Assembly: GCA_965212165.1 (NCBI GenBank)
Contig: OZ243096.1
Span: 1,240,001-1,304,000, forward strand
Reading direction: 5' to 3'
Origin: RHLJ01 sp965212165
GTDB taxonomy: Bacteria > Bacteroidota > Rhodothermia > Balneolales > Balneolaceae
DNA length: 64,000 bases
Part shown: positions 45,689 to 55,541 of the stretch, piece after piece
Layout: each line of letters begins with the position of its first letter
Numbering within the stretch: position 1 is the stretch's first letter
Position numbers and translations under genes: made by a program
Notes under the pieces: generated by a model
Told to the model about the DNA's origin: nothing
Databases searched by the model: none
The model's input: the letters and a program-made list of their open reading frames with translations, nothing else

Positions 45689-47425
45689 CTAACCTTCTTG
45701 CTTTTTTGGAAAAGAAGCACTTACCAAAATTCCAACTATTACAACTACAAAAGCACCTAGTGGGTTGAGCCATAAAAACTCGATAGCTTTTGAATATGAT
45801 TCTGGAGTTTGATTCCATGGCAAGAAGAATGAATAATCACCAAGACTATCAGAATAAAAAAGACGATCGAAAGTAAATACGGCTAACATTCCAGAAATTA
45901 GTCCGGTTAGAGCTCCTGTACCATTCGCTTTTTTTACCCAAAGCAATAGAATAAAAACCCCAAGTATAGAGCCATAAAAATAACTCCCTATTTGATTAAT
46001 TAGCTCAATGATAGACCTTGTTTCCCCAAGAGCTAAGGCAGATCCAGTTGCAATCAATCCCCATAAAATAGTTACACTACGAGATGATTTTAGATAATGA
46101 GTTTGAGAATGATCTTTCTTATCAAGCCGTTGATACCAATCCACAATAGAAACCGTAGTAAGAGCATTTAATTCACTATCTATGGAGCTCATAGCTGCGG
46201 CAAAGATTCCAGCAATTATCAACCCAACAAAACCAATTGGAATATATTTGAGGATAAAATATGGGAAGATATAATTGGTATCATTTACATCAGAATTACG
46301 AATTTCGGCCTGTAAAGCCAACTCATCTTTTCTAGCTTTGTTTAAATCGGCATCTGCATCAAGAAAAGCTAGTTTAGTAGGATAATCTCGTGATTGTGCT
46401 GCAAGTACTGCAAAGCGTTCACGGTTTTTCCGAGCATTTTCATAGTCACTGTTAATGCGCTGTTCTCTAATTAACTGTTCTTCAGTTTGCGCAACAGGTT
46501 CGGTTGCTCTAAATGAAATAGGTGCATCATTAAAAATGAAAAAGACATACATCATAACTCCAAGTAGGAGAATGAAGAACTGCATTGGTACTTTTGCATA
46601 TGCGGAAAGTAATAGTGATTTACGTGCTTCGCCAACAGAAGATGTTGTTAAATATCGTTGTACTTGAGTTTGATCGGTTCCAAAATATGACAGCATCAAA
46701 AATAAAGCAGCAAACACTCCACTCCAGACGTTATATTTCTCGCTCAAATCAAAATTGATGTCGAAGGCAGTGAGTTTATCTAAAGTTCCAGCAAGATAAA
46801 GTGCATCTCCGAAGCTTATGTCTTCAGGCATGTTAAATATGATGATGCAAAAACAGAATATGAGTCCGAACATCATAACTGCCATCTGCTTAACATCTGT
46901 GGTAATTACACCAGCAACTCCACCGATCATGGTATAAACAGTGGCAATTAAGCCAATAATGAGAATGGTTGCAGAAAGTGGTAAGCCTAGTAATAGTGCT
47001 AATACATATGATGGAGCAGCTATTACAGCTCCAAGAGCTAGACCACGTGAAATTAGAAAAAGTCCACTGGTTGTTAACCTGGTTTTAAGTCCAAATTTTT
47101 CTTCAAGCACTTCATAAGCTGTAAAAGCTTTCATTTTACTAAAAAAAGGAACTAGAAAAATACAGATCAAAATCATTGCAAAAGGTAGTGCTAAGTAAAC
47201 TTGTACAAAGCGCATGTCTTCTACATAAGCAATACCTGTTGTTCCAATAAATGTAATAGCGGAAGCTTGGGTAGCCATAATGGAAAGTCCAGCTGCCCAC
47301 CAAGGCATATTTCTTCCTGCTAATAAATATCCTTCGATATCATGGGAATCCTTTCCTCGTCGGGTTCCATCCCAAATGGTATAAGCAAGAAATGCTATAA
47401 GAATAAACCAATCTATCCAATGCAT
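45689..47425 (-). CDS. Sodium:solute symporter (SSS family)
   Basis: 578 residues with about 13 membrane helices. The family hallmarks are present: a start in the first helix (DWFILIAFLAYTIWDGTRRG), EGYLLAGRNMPWWAAGLSIMATQASAITFIG, TVYTMIGGVAGVITTDVKQ and DSELNALTTVSIVDWYQR. A charged cytoplasmic loop lies near 310-385. SSS carriers move sugars, amino acids, carboxylates or nucleosides with sodium; the solute is not evident. It starts three bases after a tiny membrane-protein gene, so the two should be co-translated. No catabolic enzyme is adjacent to hint at the substrate. Confidence 0.92.
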   Translation of the reverse strand: MHWIDWFILIAFLAYTIWDGTRRGKDSHDIEGYLLAGRNMPWWAAGLSIMATQASAITFIGTTGIAYVEDMRFVQVYLALPFAMILICIFLVPFFSKMKAFTAYEVLEEKFGLKTRLTTSGLFLISRGLALGAVIAAPSYVLALLLGLPLSATILIIGLIATVYTMIGGVAGVITTDVKQMAVMMFGLIFCFCIIIFNMPEDISFGDALYLAGTLDKLTAFDINFDLSEKYNVWSGVFAALFLMLSYFGTDQTQVQRYLTTSSVGEARKSLLLSAYAKVPMQFFILLLGVMMYVFFIFNDAPISFRATEPVAQTEEQLIREQRINSDYENARKNRERFAVLAAQSRDYPTKLAFLDADADLNKARKDELALQAEIRNSDVNDTNYIFPYFILKYIPIGFVGLIIAGIFAAAMSSIDSELNALTTVSIVDWYQRLDKKDHSQTHYLKSSRSVTILWGLIATGSALALGETRSIIELINQIGSYFYGSILGVFILLLWVKKANGTGALTGLISGMLAVFTFDRLFYSDSLGDYSFFLPWNQTPESYSKAIEFLWLNPLGAFVVVIVGILVSASFPKKQEG

Positions 47426-47428
47426 AAA

Positions 47429-47545
47429 CTAAGGTAGATTGAAAAAAGAGGTGAATAGAAAAAAGGCAATTATACAGAATACACCCCATATAAATACAGA
47501 GATATATACTCTTTTCCAGTTTGTATTTTTTGTGGGGTTGTCCAT
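47429..47545 (-). CDS. 38-residue single-pass membrane protein upstream of the symporter
   Basis: The open frame from ATG 47545 to TAG 47429 encodes MDNPTKNTNWKRVYISVFIW and a further hydrophobic stretch ending FFNLP. The layout is a polar, positively charged head then one helix of about 22 residues, giving N-in topology. Its stop codon is three bases from the symporter ATG, the spacing of coupled genes, and 23 bases separate it from the WbqC-like gene upstream. Small helices next to SSS carriers are known as accessory subunits in some bacteria, so a partner role is likely but inferred. No clear Shine-Dalgarno site is seen. Confidence 0.6.
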   Translation of the reverse strand: MDNPTKNTNWKRVYISVFIWGVFCIIAFFLFTSFFNLP

Positions 47546-47568
47546 ACTCAATGATAGTAAATGATGTT

Positions 47569-48234
47569 CTATGATAAAAGTTTTTCAATCACCTTAAAAC
47601 TCTCTTTGCCTTCATTCAAAAGTAAATCCAGAATTGAACAATTGGATTCAAATCCAGAATAGGCTTGTTGATATTCTGGATGTCTTAATAACGCTCTTTT
47701 GCTATGTTTGCTTTGGCGTTGATAGTTTTTTGATTTATGCTCAAGAAACAAAGTTTCAGCTCCTAAACTTAAAGCTGTTTCATCAGGAAATGTGCTGTAT
47801 CCTATTGTTGTACTTGATAGCTCATAATTCATTTTCAATTCAAAAAATTGAAGCAATCGATTAAAAAAGTACAAATTGAAATCGAGCATATATTCGAATT
47901 CATCAACATTCTGAATATCTGATTTGAGTTCGTCTTCATAGAAATCGAACCAAGTCGCATTCTTATAGTTATGAGCTATTGCATTCCAAAAGGGATCAAA
48001 CCATCGTTGAGAGTGATCGAGTCGTACATCTTTAATGGCTTTTTTCCGGTCTTCACTATGTACGGGTAAATTAATCCATTGGGTGCCGTCTTCATTTCTG
48101 ATTTCAGCCCGATGTGTTCTTCCTTTACGCGACCATTTTTCAACATCTTGTAGGATTATACTATCTGCTTTTAACATCGAAGTTAAATCGAATAAGTTTG
48201 GCGCAAATTGAGGAGTGAGAATCGCGATTTTCAT
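47569..48234 (-). CDS. WbqC-like protein
   Basis: 221 residues. The start MKIAILTPQFAPNLFDLTSMLKADSIILQDVEKWSRKGRTHRAEI matches the WbqC family, whose members begin with a hydrophobic strand, a conserved asparagine/aspartate region and the K/R-G-x-x-x-R pattern, followed by WINLPV and later WFDPFWNAIAHNYKNATWFDFYEDEL. WbqC proteins occur in polysaccharide or lipopolysaccharide loci and elsewhere; their enzymatic role is not firmly known. Here there is no polysaccharide cluster around it. It lies upstream of the small membrane protein and symporter on the same strand, so it may head that operon. Confidence 0.82.
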   Translation of the reverse strand: MKIAILTPQFAPNLFDLTSMLKADSIILQDVEKWSRKGRTHRAEIRNEDGTQWINLPVHSEDRKKAIKDVRLDHSQRWFDPFWNAIAHNYKNATWFDFYEDELKSDIQNVDEFEYMLDFNLYFFNRLLQFFELKMNYELSSTTIGYSTFPDETALSLGAETLFLEHKSKNYQRQSKHSKRALLRHPEYQQAYSGFESNCSILDLLLNEGKESFKVIEKLLS

Positions 48235-48394
48235 AGTTGAAGAATCTAAAACACTTTAGCATGATTAAACAAATAGAAAGTTGAAAGATGATTAAGTGTA
48301 ATACTTTAGAAGCATTAATCAGGCTCAACTTCAATCTTTAATTTTCTTATCTTCGAGTTCTTTGAAATTGAATCGCAATCTAGAATTAAATTAC

Positions 48395-49876
48395 ATGAGC
48401 GTTCGCGTACGTTTCGCACCATCACCAACCGGATTTTTACATATTGGCGGACTTAGAACCGCACTTTATAACTATTTATTTGCTCGCCATCATGGTGGAA
48501 CATTTGTACTTCGAATTGAAGACACAGACCAAGCAAGGTATGTTGAGGGTGCAGAGGAAGATATTATTAAATCGCTGGAATGGGCAGGAATGACAATCGA
48601 TGAAGGTCCGAATAAACCAGCTGAGTATGGCCCATATAGACAAAGTGAGCGTAAGGCGATGTATGCTGAATATGCGAAGCAATTAGTTGAAAGTGGGAAT
48701 GCATATTACGCATTCGATACAACTGAAGAAATTGATGAGATGCGTGAACGTTTGAAAGCTTCAGGAAACCCATCTCCGAGCTACGATTCAATTACTCGTC
48801 AATCAATGAAGAATAGCCTTACTCTACCACAAGATGAGGTTGAAAAGAAATTAGCTAACGGCGATGAATATGTAGTTCGTTTGAAAGTACCACGTCGTGA
48901 AACTGTAAAATTCGAAGATTTAGTTCGAGGGGTCGTTTCTTTTGAAACTGCTGGTCTTGATGATCAAGTACTTATGAAATCGGACGGAATGCCAACATAT
49001 CATTTGGCGAATGTAGTTGATGATCACACTATGGGAATCACTCATGTAATTAGAGGTGAAGAGTGGTTGAGTTCTGCACCAAAGCATATGTTGTTGTACA
49101 AAGCCTTCGGATGGGATGCTCCAATAATGGCTCATTTACCATTAATTATGAGTCCAACTGGTGGAAAGCTTTCAAAAAGAAAAGCAGAAAGTGAAGGAAT
49201 ACCTGTAAATACAAAAGATTATATCGCTGGAAATTATGAGCCAGAAGCGTTAGTAAACTTTTTGGCTTATTTAGGATGGAGCCCTGGAGACGATTCAGAA
49301 ATTCATAGTGTAAAAGAACTGTGTGAATTATTTACACTAGACCGAGTTAGTAAGGGTGGTGCAGTATTCAATCATAAAAAATTGATGTGGTATAATGAAC
49401 ATTATATCCGAGAGACTCCAATTTCAGAGTTATTACCACGTATTAAAATACTAGCTGATAAAGCTAGTTTTGATACTAAAAATGAAGCATATCTTACAAC
49501 AGTTGTAGAATTACTTCATGAGAGAGTTTCAAAAATTGATGAATTTGTAGCTATGGGTTCATTTTTCTTTGAAAGCCCTAAAGAATACGATGAAAATGCT
49601 CTGAAGAAGTGGAAAGATGACAGTGCTAAATTAGTTTCAGCATATAAAGAGAAAGTAGAAGCATTTTCAGATTCCGAATTTAAAGCTGCGGAATTGAAAT
49701 TGGCACTTGAAGCAACTGTTGAAGAAAATGAAGTTGGGTTTGGAAAAGTGATGATGCCTGTTCGTATTGCAACAACCGGACAAGGATTCGGTCCAGATCT
49801 TTTTGCATCACTTGAACTTCTTGGAAAAGAGGAAGTGGTAGCAAGAATCGATGATGCTTTGGAAAAATTAGGCTGA
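48395..49876 (+). CDS. gltX: Glutamyl-tRNA synthetase
   Basis: 493 residues from the ATG at 48395, which gives the canonical MSVRVRFAPSPTGFLHIGGLRTALYNYL; a TTG at 48362 would add eleven residues that do not match the family. The class I motifs are the HIGH-type FLHIGG and the KMSKS-type KLSKRKAE. DEGPNKPAEYGPYRQSER and HVIRGEEWLSSAPKHMLLYKAFGW are also standard. It charges tRNA-Glu, or also tRNA-Gln in organisms with the amidotransferase route. The gene is alone, flanked by divergent and convergent neighbours. Confidence 0.96.
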   Translation: MSVRVRFAPSPTGFLHIGGLRTALYNYLFARHHGGTFVLRIEDTDQARYVEGAEEDIIKSLEWAGMTIDEGPNKPAEYGPYRQSERKAMYAEYAKQLVESGNAYYAFDTTEEIDEMRERLKASGNPSPSYDSITRQSMKNSLTLPQDEVEKKLANGDEYVVRLKVPRRETVKFEDLVRGVVSFETAGLDDQVLMKSDGMPTYHLANVVDDHTMGITHVIRGEEWLSSAPKHMLLYKAFGWDAPIMAHLPLIMSPTGGKLSKRKAESEGIPVNTKDYIAGNYEPEALVNFLAYLGWSPGDDSEIHSVKELCELFTLDRVSKGGAVFNHKKLMWYNEHYIRETPISELLPRIKILADKASFDTKNEAYLTTVVELLHERVSKIDEFVAMGSFFFESPKEYDENALKKWKDDSAKLVSAYKEKVEAFSDSEFKAAELKLALEATVEENEVGFGKVMMPVRIATTGQGFGPDLFASLELLGKEEVVARIDDALEKLG

Positions 49877-50025
49877 AGCGTCACTAATTTGTTTCATGAT
49901 CTTAAGAAAAGTCAATATTATTGAATCTGTTTAATAGTATTTGATCTTCAGAAAGATCTCAAACAAGTTCAGGATGTCGTTTTTATGATTTCGAATAAAT
50001 GTATTTTTGGTAGAACGGGAGCAAA

Positions 50026-50054
50026 CAAAAAAGCCTATGCAATTGCATAGGCTT
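50026..50054 (-). terminator. Palindromic terminator after the small secreted protein gene
   Basis: AAGCCTATGCAATTGCATAGGCTT (50031-50054) is a 24-base perfect palindrome. On the minus strand it runs into TTTTTTG, so it terminates the gene ending at 50083 and might also stop gltX transcripts. Confidence 0.85.
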
Positions 50055-50082
50055 GAATATAAAATAGTGGGATTTATTTTGC

Positions 50083-50457
50083 TTAAGAAGCTAAGTATCT
50101 GTCCAAGACGGTTCCAATATTAGCAGCAAGGATTCCATTAGCGCCAAAAATACGAATGGCTTCTTGGTCGCCCGTCCTTATGGCTTTTGCTCTTTGAGCA
50201 ACAAACCTATTCTCCATGCCCTTTAACATACCCCTAGCAGCCTTATATTTACCATCGATTAACATATCTTGAACACGAATCCAATTAGACTGATAGTCGT
50301 CTCCAAAATCATTATTCACATCTAGAAGAATTATATCTATTGAATTTATCAATGATTGAATACGATCAGAAGTTTCCTGACTTTGTACCGCGAAACTCGA
50401 GAAGCTGAATAAAAAGGCCAGAAACAGGCCAAAAGGTAATTTTTTATAGATATTCAT
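50083..50457 (-). CDS. Small secreted helical protein, function unknown
   Basis: 124 residues with a signal peptide (MNIYKKLPFGLFLAFLFSFSSFA, cleavage near VQSQ). The mature part is predicted to be all helix, with segments SDRIQSLINSIDIILLDV, NWIRVQDMLIDGKYKAARGMLKGM and GDQEAIRIFGANGILAANIGTVLDRYL. It has no cysteine, no metal motif and no lipobox. I do not recognise the family; a periplasmic or secreted small domain is all that is supported. It has its own terminator and 134 bases upstream before nhaC, so it is probably monocistronic. Confidence 0.7.
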   Translation of the reverse strand: MNIYKKLPFGLFLAFLFSFSSFAVQSQETSDRIQSLINSIDIILLDVNNDFGDDYQSNWIRVQDMLIDGKYKAARGMLKGMENRFVAQRAKAIRTGDQEAIRIFGANGILAANIGTVLDRYLAS

Positions 50458-50591
50458 AATAATTTTTTAGGTGTTATTGTGCCTCAATTTTTTTTTGGCT
50501 GTATGAATGTAAGGAATTAAAACTAATATGCTGAGATTATAAAATCATAGATTTTATAAAAATTACACTCAACCAAAAGAGTGGTTTATTA

Positions 50592-52049
50592 TCAAGCATT
50601 ACCACCTTTTGCTTCTTTCAGCATTCTAAATTTAATCTTGAAAACAGCAAAAATGACCGTCATGAAAGGACTGATCAAATTGAAGAATGCAAATGGGAAA
50701 TAAGCAAAGGTACTTACCCCTAGCACATTAGAATGAAAAGCTCCACAAGTATTCCATGGAATAAGTGCTGAAGTTACTGTTCCAGAATCTTCAAGTGTAC
50801 GACTTAGGTTTTCTGGAGCAAGACCTTTGTCTTTGTAAACATCTGCATACATACGACCTGGAACAACGATGGCTAAATATTGATCAGATGCAGTGATATT
50901 GAAGAATATACAAGTTCCGGCAGTAGTAGCTACAAGTGCTCCTGCTGAATTAATGCCACTAATCACTCCTTCAGCAATTCGTTTAAGCATTCCACTTCTT
51001 TCCATAACACCTCCAAAAATCATGGCAGAAAGAATAAGCCAAACGGTACCTAGCATTCCATACATCCCTCCAGAAGTAAGCAAATCATCAACTATAACAT
51101 TACCTGTAGTAATGCTAATGTCGCCGTACATAGAGGTAATAATACCAACAAAACCTTTTTCAATTGTTGTTTCGCCAAATTGTGCAACTTCCTGTACTAA
51201 ATTGGGTTGAAAAATTAGTGCAAAAATAGCACCCAAAAGTCCACCTATTGTAATTGCTGGTATAGCAGGCATTTTCTTGGAAATAAGAATCACCATTATT
51301 ACTGGAACTACAAAAAGGAAGAAATTAATATTGTACTTACTAGCTATTGCATCAAGGATAACCTGAGTATCCGAAATTTCGGTGTTTCCACCATACATAA
51401 AGCCTAGAATTAAAAATAAGACAAGAGAAATTGAAATTGAAGGAACAGTAGTATACAGCATGTACCTAATATGCGTAAATAGATCAGTTCCAGCCATTGC
51501 AGGAGCTAGATTTGTTGTATCAGAAAGTGGTGAAAGTTTGTCACCAAAATAGGCGCCAGAAATAATGGCACCAGCTACCATGCCTAATGGTAATCCAAGA
51601 GCTTTTCCAATTCCTACCAATGCTATACCGACTGTTGCTGAAGTTGTCCATGAAGATCCAGTTGCAACTGAAACAATAGCACAAACAATACAAGCTGCAA
51701 AAAGGAAGATGGTAGGATTCAAAATTTGAAGCCCGTAATAAATCATAGCTGGAACAATACCACTTAATAACCAAGTTCCAGCTAATGTTCCAATTAAAAG
51801 AAGGATAATCATAGAAGCCATGGCAGAGCTAATACTATGCACGATGCCTTCTCTAATTTCATCCCATTTAATTCCTAAGCGAAGAGCAACCAATGAAGCA
51901 ACCCCTGCTGATAGCATAAGGATAATTTGATTAGATCCATCTAGTGAGGCATCTCCAAAAATTCTGACATTAATAAATAAAACAATTATTAAAAAAATGA
52001 TTGGAATAAACGATTGAAGTAGGCTTGGCTTTTCGTATTTATAAGTCAT
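50592..52049 (-). CDS. nhaC: NhaC-type sodium/proton antiporter
   Basis: 485 residues from the ATG at 52049. An open reading upstream to 52133 would overlap the next gene and lacks family similarity, so it is not used. Twelve or so membrane helices carry the NhaC segments VATGSSWTTSATVGIALVGIGKALGLPLGMVAGAIISGAYFGDKLSPLSDTTNLAPAMAG and the C-terminal DQYLAIVVPGRMYADVYKDKGLAPENLSRTLEDSGTVTSALIPWNTCGAFHSNVLG. NhaC exchanges sodium for protons, and related carriers exchange malate and lactate with sodium. In this genome a salt- or alkali-tolerance role would fit a marine organism. It is likely in an operon with the TANGO2-like gene, 49 bases upstream. Confidence 0.92.
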   Translation of the reverse strand: MTYKYEKPSLLQSFIPIIFLIIVLFINVRIFGDASLDGSNQIILMLSAGVASLVALRLGIKWDEIREGIVHSISSAMASMIILLLIGTLAGTWLLSGIVPAMIYYGLQILNPTIFLFAACIVCAIVSVATGSSWTTSATVGIALVGIGKALGLPLGMVAGAIISGAYFGDKLSPLSDTTNLAPAMAGTDLFTHIRYMLYTTVPSISISLVLFLILGFMYGGNTEISDTQVILDAIASKYNINFFLFVVPVIMVILISKKMPAIPAITIGGLLGAIFALIFQPNLVQEVAQFGETTIEKGFVGIITSMYGDISITTGNVIVDDLLTSGGMYGMLGTVWLILSAMIFGGVMERSGMLKRIAEGVISGINSAGALVATTAGTCIFFNITASDQYLAIVVPGRMYADVYKDKGLAPENLSRTLEDSGTVTSALIPWNTCGAFHSNVLGVSTFAYFPFAFFNLISPFMTVIFAVFKIKFRMLKEAKGGNA

Positions 52050-52098
52050 TAATAAGTGCTGTTTTTGAAAGATAAATGGATTGAATAAACGCTGATTT

Positions 52099-52872
52099 TT
52101 AACTAAAAACCAATTTAAAAGTGTTCTCCCCAATTATTACACTAGTTTTAGGATCATATCTCCGTTCAATAAATGTTCCTATATTCTTATTATCAATTAA
52201 TAGTAAAGTTGAACATCGAGTTCCGTAGTTTTCTGTTTTGATAAAAACTGAGGATACAGCTTTCTCCCATTCTTCGGGTATTCCAGTATTTGGAAGTTGC
52301 TCAATTGGAGGCTTCTCTTCATTTTTTAATAATTCAAAGAGTTGTTCCATCTCAAATCTCTCATAATCAATTATCTTTTCTAAATCAGTTTTAGCTTGAT
52401 CTAATTTTGGCCATGAAGTATTCAGTAAGGCATTACTTACTCCATGAATACCGGATTCAATTTTAGTTATTGTATCATTTACATTAGAGTAGTGGAATAG
52501 ATTTCGGGTATCACCTAAGAGAAGGTTAAAACCATCATAGGTACTCGCACTTAACTTAATTTGATCAAGTTGCTGATTTGGAAACTTTTCATTTTTTAAA
52601 AAATCTAATACAAGTTCACCACGACTAGGAGGGTTTTCTTTCACCAATTGTGGATCTCGATAATTTGTTAAAGCTCCCCATTTACCAAGTTTGTTAACAC
52701 CCATCCAGGTGCCACCGGCTTCAAGGTCTTTACCAGCTAGTAACAATGGATAACCTTCAACATCCCAAAATTGAGCGTCTCTACTAGCTCTTCCATAGAA
52801 TTCATCTCTATTGGCAGCAAGCACAAGTTTATACTTAGGATGAACTTTGTAAGCGAATGTAATTAAACACAT
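52099..52872 (-). CDS. NRDE/TANGO2-family protein
   Basis: 257 residues. The defining start MCLITFAYKVHPKYKLVLAANRDEFYGRAS, with Cys2 exposed after removal of the initiator methionine and the NRDE motif at about 21-24, places it in the NRDE (TANGO2) family of the Ntn-hydrolase fold; GGTWMGVNKLGKWGALTNYRDP is also typical. An N-terminal cysteine is the nucleophile in Ntn hydrolases, so activity as an amidohydrolase is possible. Human TANGO2 and relatives have been linked to lipid metabolism or heme movement, but the bacterial role is not settled. It is read with nhaC downstream. Confidence 0.88.
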   Translation of the reverse strand: MCLITFAYKVHPKYKLVLAANRDEFYGRASRDAQFWDVEGYPLLLAGKDLEAGGTWMGVNKLGKWGALTNYRDPQLVKENPPSRGELVLDFLKNEKFPNQQLDQIKLSASTYDGFNLLLGDTRNLFHYSNVNDTITKIESGIHGVSNALLNTSWPKLDQAKTDLEKIIDYERFEMEQLFELLKNEEKPPIEQLPNTGIPEEWEKAVSSVFIKTENYGTRCSTLLLIDNKNIGTFIERRYDPKTSVIIGENTFKLVFS

Positions 52873-52960
52873 AAAAATGAATAGTAAAGAGGGGTTTTAA
52901 AAACGCAGGAATCTAAGCATATTCCTGCAACCTATTTAAAGATTTCCGTATAGACTTTTT

Positions 52961-55519
52961 ATGTTTGCAATGCACGATCAACGCTTTAGGGACATACTAC
53001 TTCTGATTTTAGGTTTTTTTGGGGCGCTATGGTTTTTTATAGACTTAGGTAACCATCATCCATTAGGACCTTTAGAGATTCACTTTTCGAATGAAGAAGT
53101 CATTCAAAAGGCTGATTCTATATTTTTGAATTGGCAGTATCAGCCCGTTAATCTAAAAAAAAGAGCTAGAGTAGCTTCGTACTCTAACCTAGTTGATGGA
53201 CTTCAAAAAGAATATGGTAGAAAAGAATTCATCAACAACATGAATGATGAATCTGTTTTAAAATTGCCTCTGTATAATTGGACGGTTGAAGAGTTCTCAG
53301 TTAAAGATGGTAGGATTGAAGAATCCTATTCAGTAAGATTAAGTGAATTTGGAGAGGTTATAAATTTTAAAGTTGAAGACGAATTAATTGCTCAACAAAC
53401 TCCATTTCATCGGGGAATGATTCGATATGCGTATAGTAATGGTGCTTCAATACCTAAATCCCTAGAAGATTCAATAATAACTCAACTTGTAGATTTTCAA
53501 CATAAAACAGATCAGAATAGTGATGTGAGTTTAATTGATTTTCGTAACACTCAACTAGGAACTTTTCAGAACCGGGTTATCTGGCGAGGAATTAATTTTT
53601 ATATACAGAACAGTTATTGGAAAAGATTTTCCTTTGCACAAGATTCTCTTTCTTTTGGTGAAAATGCTGACTTTCGATATGTAACGGCCTATTTATCATC
53701 AACAGATACTGTAATGGGCATTACACCAAAGCTCAAGATAGAAATGCTTCCTGCTGGAGTAATTAAAAGCTTTAATGCAGATTTAAGTTCAAATAATGTA
53801 AGTACCACAGGAAACTCGCAAAGTAGAAATAATGTAATACTTGGAGTTATTCTATTTTTTGGTGTATGGGTGTTAATCTCATTTTACCTGAGAATAAAAT
53901 CTCGTGCTGTAGACACTAGACCTGCACTAATCGTAGCGATAATTTGTGGGTTTTTAGTTCCACTTCTACTTGTCTTAAATTTTTCAAGAGAGTTCGCGCT
54001 TAGTTTTGAAGCCGATCAACTTTCGTCACTGTTAAATCAAATGTTCTTTTTTGGAGTTGCTGGCGCAGTTACTGCAACAGCCTTCTTTGTTGTTACTGCT
54101 GTCAGTGATTCGGTTACTAGGCAATATTGGCCAAATCAACTAAAAACGTGGGATTTGGTTCGAAGAGGAATGTTTAAAAATAAACCAATAGGCTGGTCAA
54201 TTATTAGAGCTATATCTATTGGAGCTATTCTAGCTGGAGCATTTTCAATTCTAATTAACTTCTTCCCAGAATTGTATATACGTGGTGATGTTCTCTTCTT
54301 AGAGGGTAGATATATATTTCCAAGTATGGCAAATATCATAATCACTCTTTTAATTGGTTTAGCATTTGTATTGGTATGCTTTTTGATTTTAGGAAATCAG
54401 CTATTTGCGATGACATCAAAAAAATGGGTAATTCCACTTCTAAGTGGTTCTGTCTTCGCTTTAGTAGATTTGGTACCTATAGCGATGGACCCACCAACCA
54501 TCGAGTTTTTCTTAAACTTCATTATCGGGTTGTTGATTGGTTTCTTCTACATTAATTTTGATTTTTTAACTACTGCTCTTGGCTTTTTTATCTTTTTAAA
54601 CTTTTTAAATACATCAAAAGGATGGCTAGTTGAAGGTTCTCCAGATGGCCCAATCTTCTACGGTTTTGTAGTAACGTTAATATTTTTATCTGGGATATCA
54701 CTTTATTTTCTAATAGTTGGTGATGAACGTGATCAGCTTCCAGATTATGTTCCAGATTATATCGAAGATTTAGCAAAAGAAGAACGTGTAAAACAAGAAT
54801 TAGATATTGCTCGCATTGTTCAAAAAACTTTTCTACCAAGTACCACTCCAACGATACCAGGATTTGATTCGGCGGCTGTCTGCTTCTCAGCTCAAGAAAC
54901 TGGGGGAGATTACTATGACATCATTTGTCTAGATGATGAACGTTCAGCGATTGCAATTGGAGATGTAAGTGGTAAAGGGATACAAGCTGCTTTTTATATG
55001 ACATTTTTAAAAGGAGTTATACATAGCTTATGTACCATATTCCCATCACCAAAAATGATGTTATTTCGAGTAAATAAGTTGTTTAATCAGCATGCAACTC
55101 GTGGTACTTTTATCTCGATGATTTATGGTGTATTAAACTCTTCTGATAGAACATTCACCTATATACGTGCTGGCCATAATCCAATGTTGCTTAAAAAAGC
55201 AGATGGAACATTGAACTGGCTTCAACCAAAAGGAGTGGCCATTGGGATGAGTAAAGGAGAGGTTTTCAACAAAGTAATGGAAGAAGATACTATTATGGTT
55301 GAAAAAGGAGATGTTCTAGTACTCTATACCGATGGAATTACTGAAGCGCAGAATGAAGCTGAAAATTTTTATGATGAGGAACGTCTATTTAAACTCTTAA
55401 AAAGAGAAAAAACGAATTCTGCTAAAGAACTTCGTGATTTAATTATTAAAGATGTTCGTACCTTTATAGGAGATGCCCTCCAATATGATGACATGACACT
55501 CGTTGTTATTAAAGGGTAG
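52961..55519 (+). CDS. Multi-pass membrane protein with SpoIIE/RsbU PP2C phosphatase domain
   Basis: 852 residues. One N-terminal helix (10-29) is followed by a 250-residue extracytoplasmic domain, then about eight helices (285-590), and finally a cytoplasmic PP2C-type phosphatase domain (about 610-850), with KQELDIARIVQKTFLPS, TGGDYYDIICLDDERSAIAIGDVSGKG, RAGHNPMLLKKADG and LVLYTDGITEAQN supplying the metal-binding aspartates. Such proteins dephosphorylate anti-anti-sigma factors in partner-switching stress pathways, turning an outside signal into gene control. No STAS or RsbW-type partner is in the window. It heads the run that also includes the thioredoxin-like and DtxR genes. Confidence 0.9.
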   Translation: MFAMHDQRFRDILLLILGFFGALWFFIDLGNHHPLGPLEIHFSNEEVIQKADSIFLNWQYQPVNLKKRARVASYSNLVDGLQKEYGRKEFINNMNDESVLKLPLYNWTVEEFSVKDGRIEESYSVRLSEFGEVINFKVEDELIAQQTPFHRGMIRYAYSNGASIPKSLEDSIITQLVDFQHKTDQNSDVSLIDFRNTQLGTFQNRVIWRGINFYIQNSYWKRFSFAQDSLSFGENADFRYVTAYLSSTDTVMGITPKLKIEMLPAGVIKSFNADLSSNNVSTTGNSQSRNNVILGVILFFGVWVLISFYLRIKSRAVDTRPALIVAIICGFLVPLLLVLNFSREFALSFEADQLSSLLNQMFFFGVAGAVTATAFFVVTAVSDSVTRQYWPNQLKTWDLVRRGMFKNKPIGWSIIRAISIGAILAGAFSILINFFPELYIRGDVLFLEGRYIFPSMANIIITLLIGLAFVLVCFLILGNQLFAMTSKKWVIPLLSGSVFALVDLVPIAMDPPTIEFFLNFIIGLLIGFFYINFDFLTTALGFFIFLNFLNTSKGWLVEGSPDGPIFYGFVVTLIFLSGISLYFLIVGDERDQLPDYVPDYIEDLAKEERVKQELDIARIVQKTFLPSTTPTIPGFDSAAVCFSAQETGGDYYDIICLDDERSAIAIGDVSGKGIQAAFYMTFLKGVIHSLCTIFPSPKMMLFRVNKLFNQHATRGTFISMIYGVLNSSDRTFTYIRAGHNPMLLKKADGTLNWLQPKGVAIGMSKGEVFNKVMEEDTIMVEKGDVLVLYTDGITEAQNEAENFYDEERLFKLLKREKTNSAKELRDLIIKDVRTFIGDALQYDDMTLVVIKG

Positions 55520-55541
55520 AAAATTAAAAAGCATAACTTTT

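Noticed and set aside
45574..45768. A 64-residue lysine-rich frame from a TTG start
   Set aside because: It overlaps the end of the symporter gene by 80 bases, uses a poor start and shows no recognisable pattern. The 276-base gap at 45413-45688 otherwise holds only AT-rich sequence and a weak CTTAC/GTAAG hairpin.
52050..52133. Upstream extension of nhaC
   Set aside because: It overlaps the end of the TANGO2-like gene, and the protein similarity begins only after the ATG at 52049.
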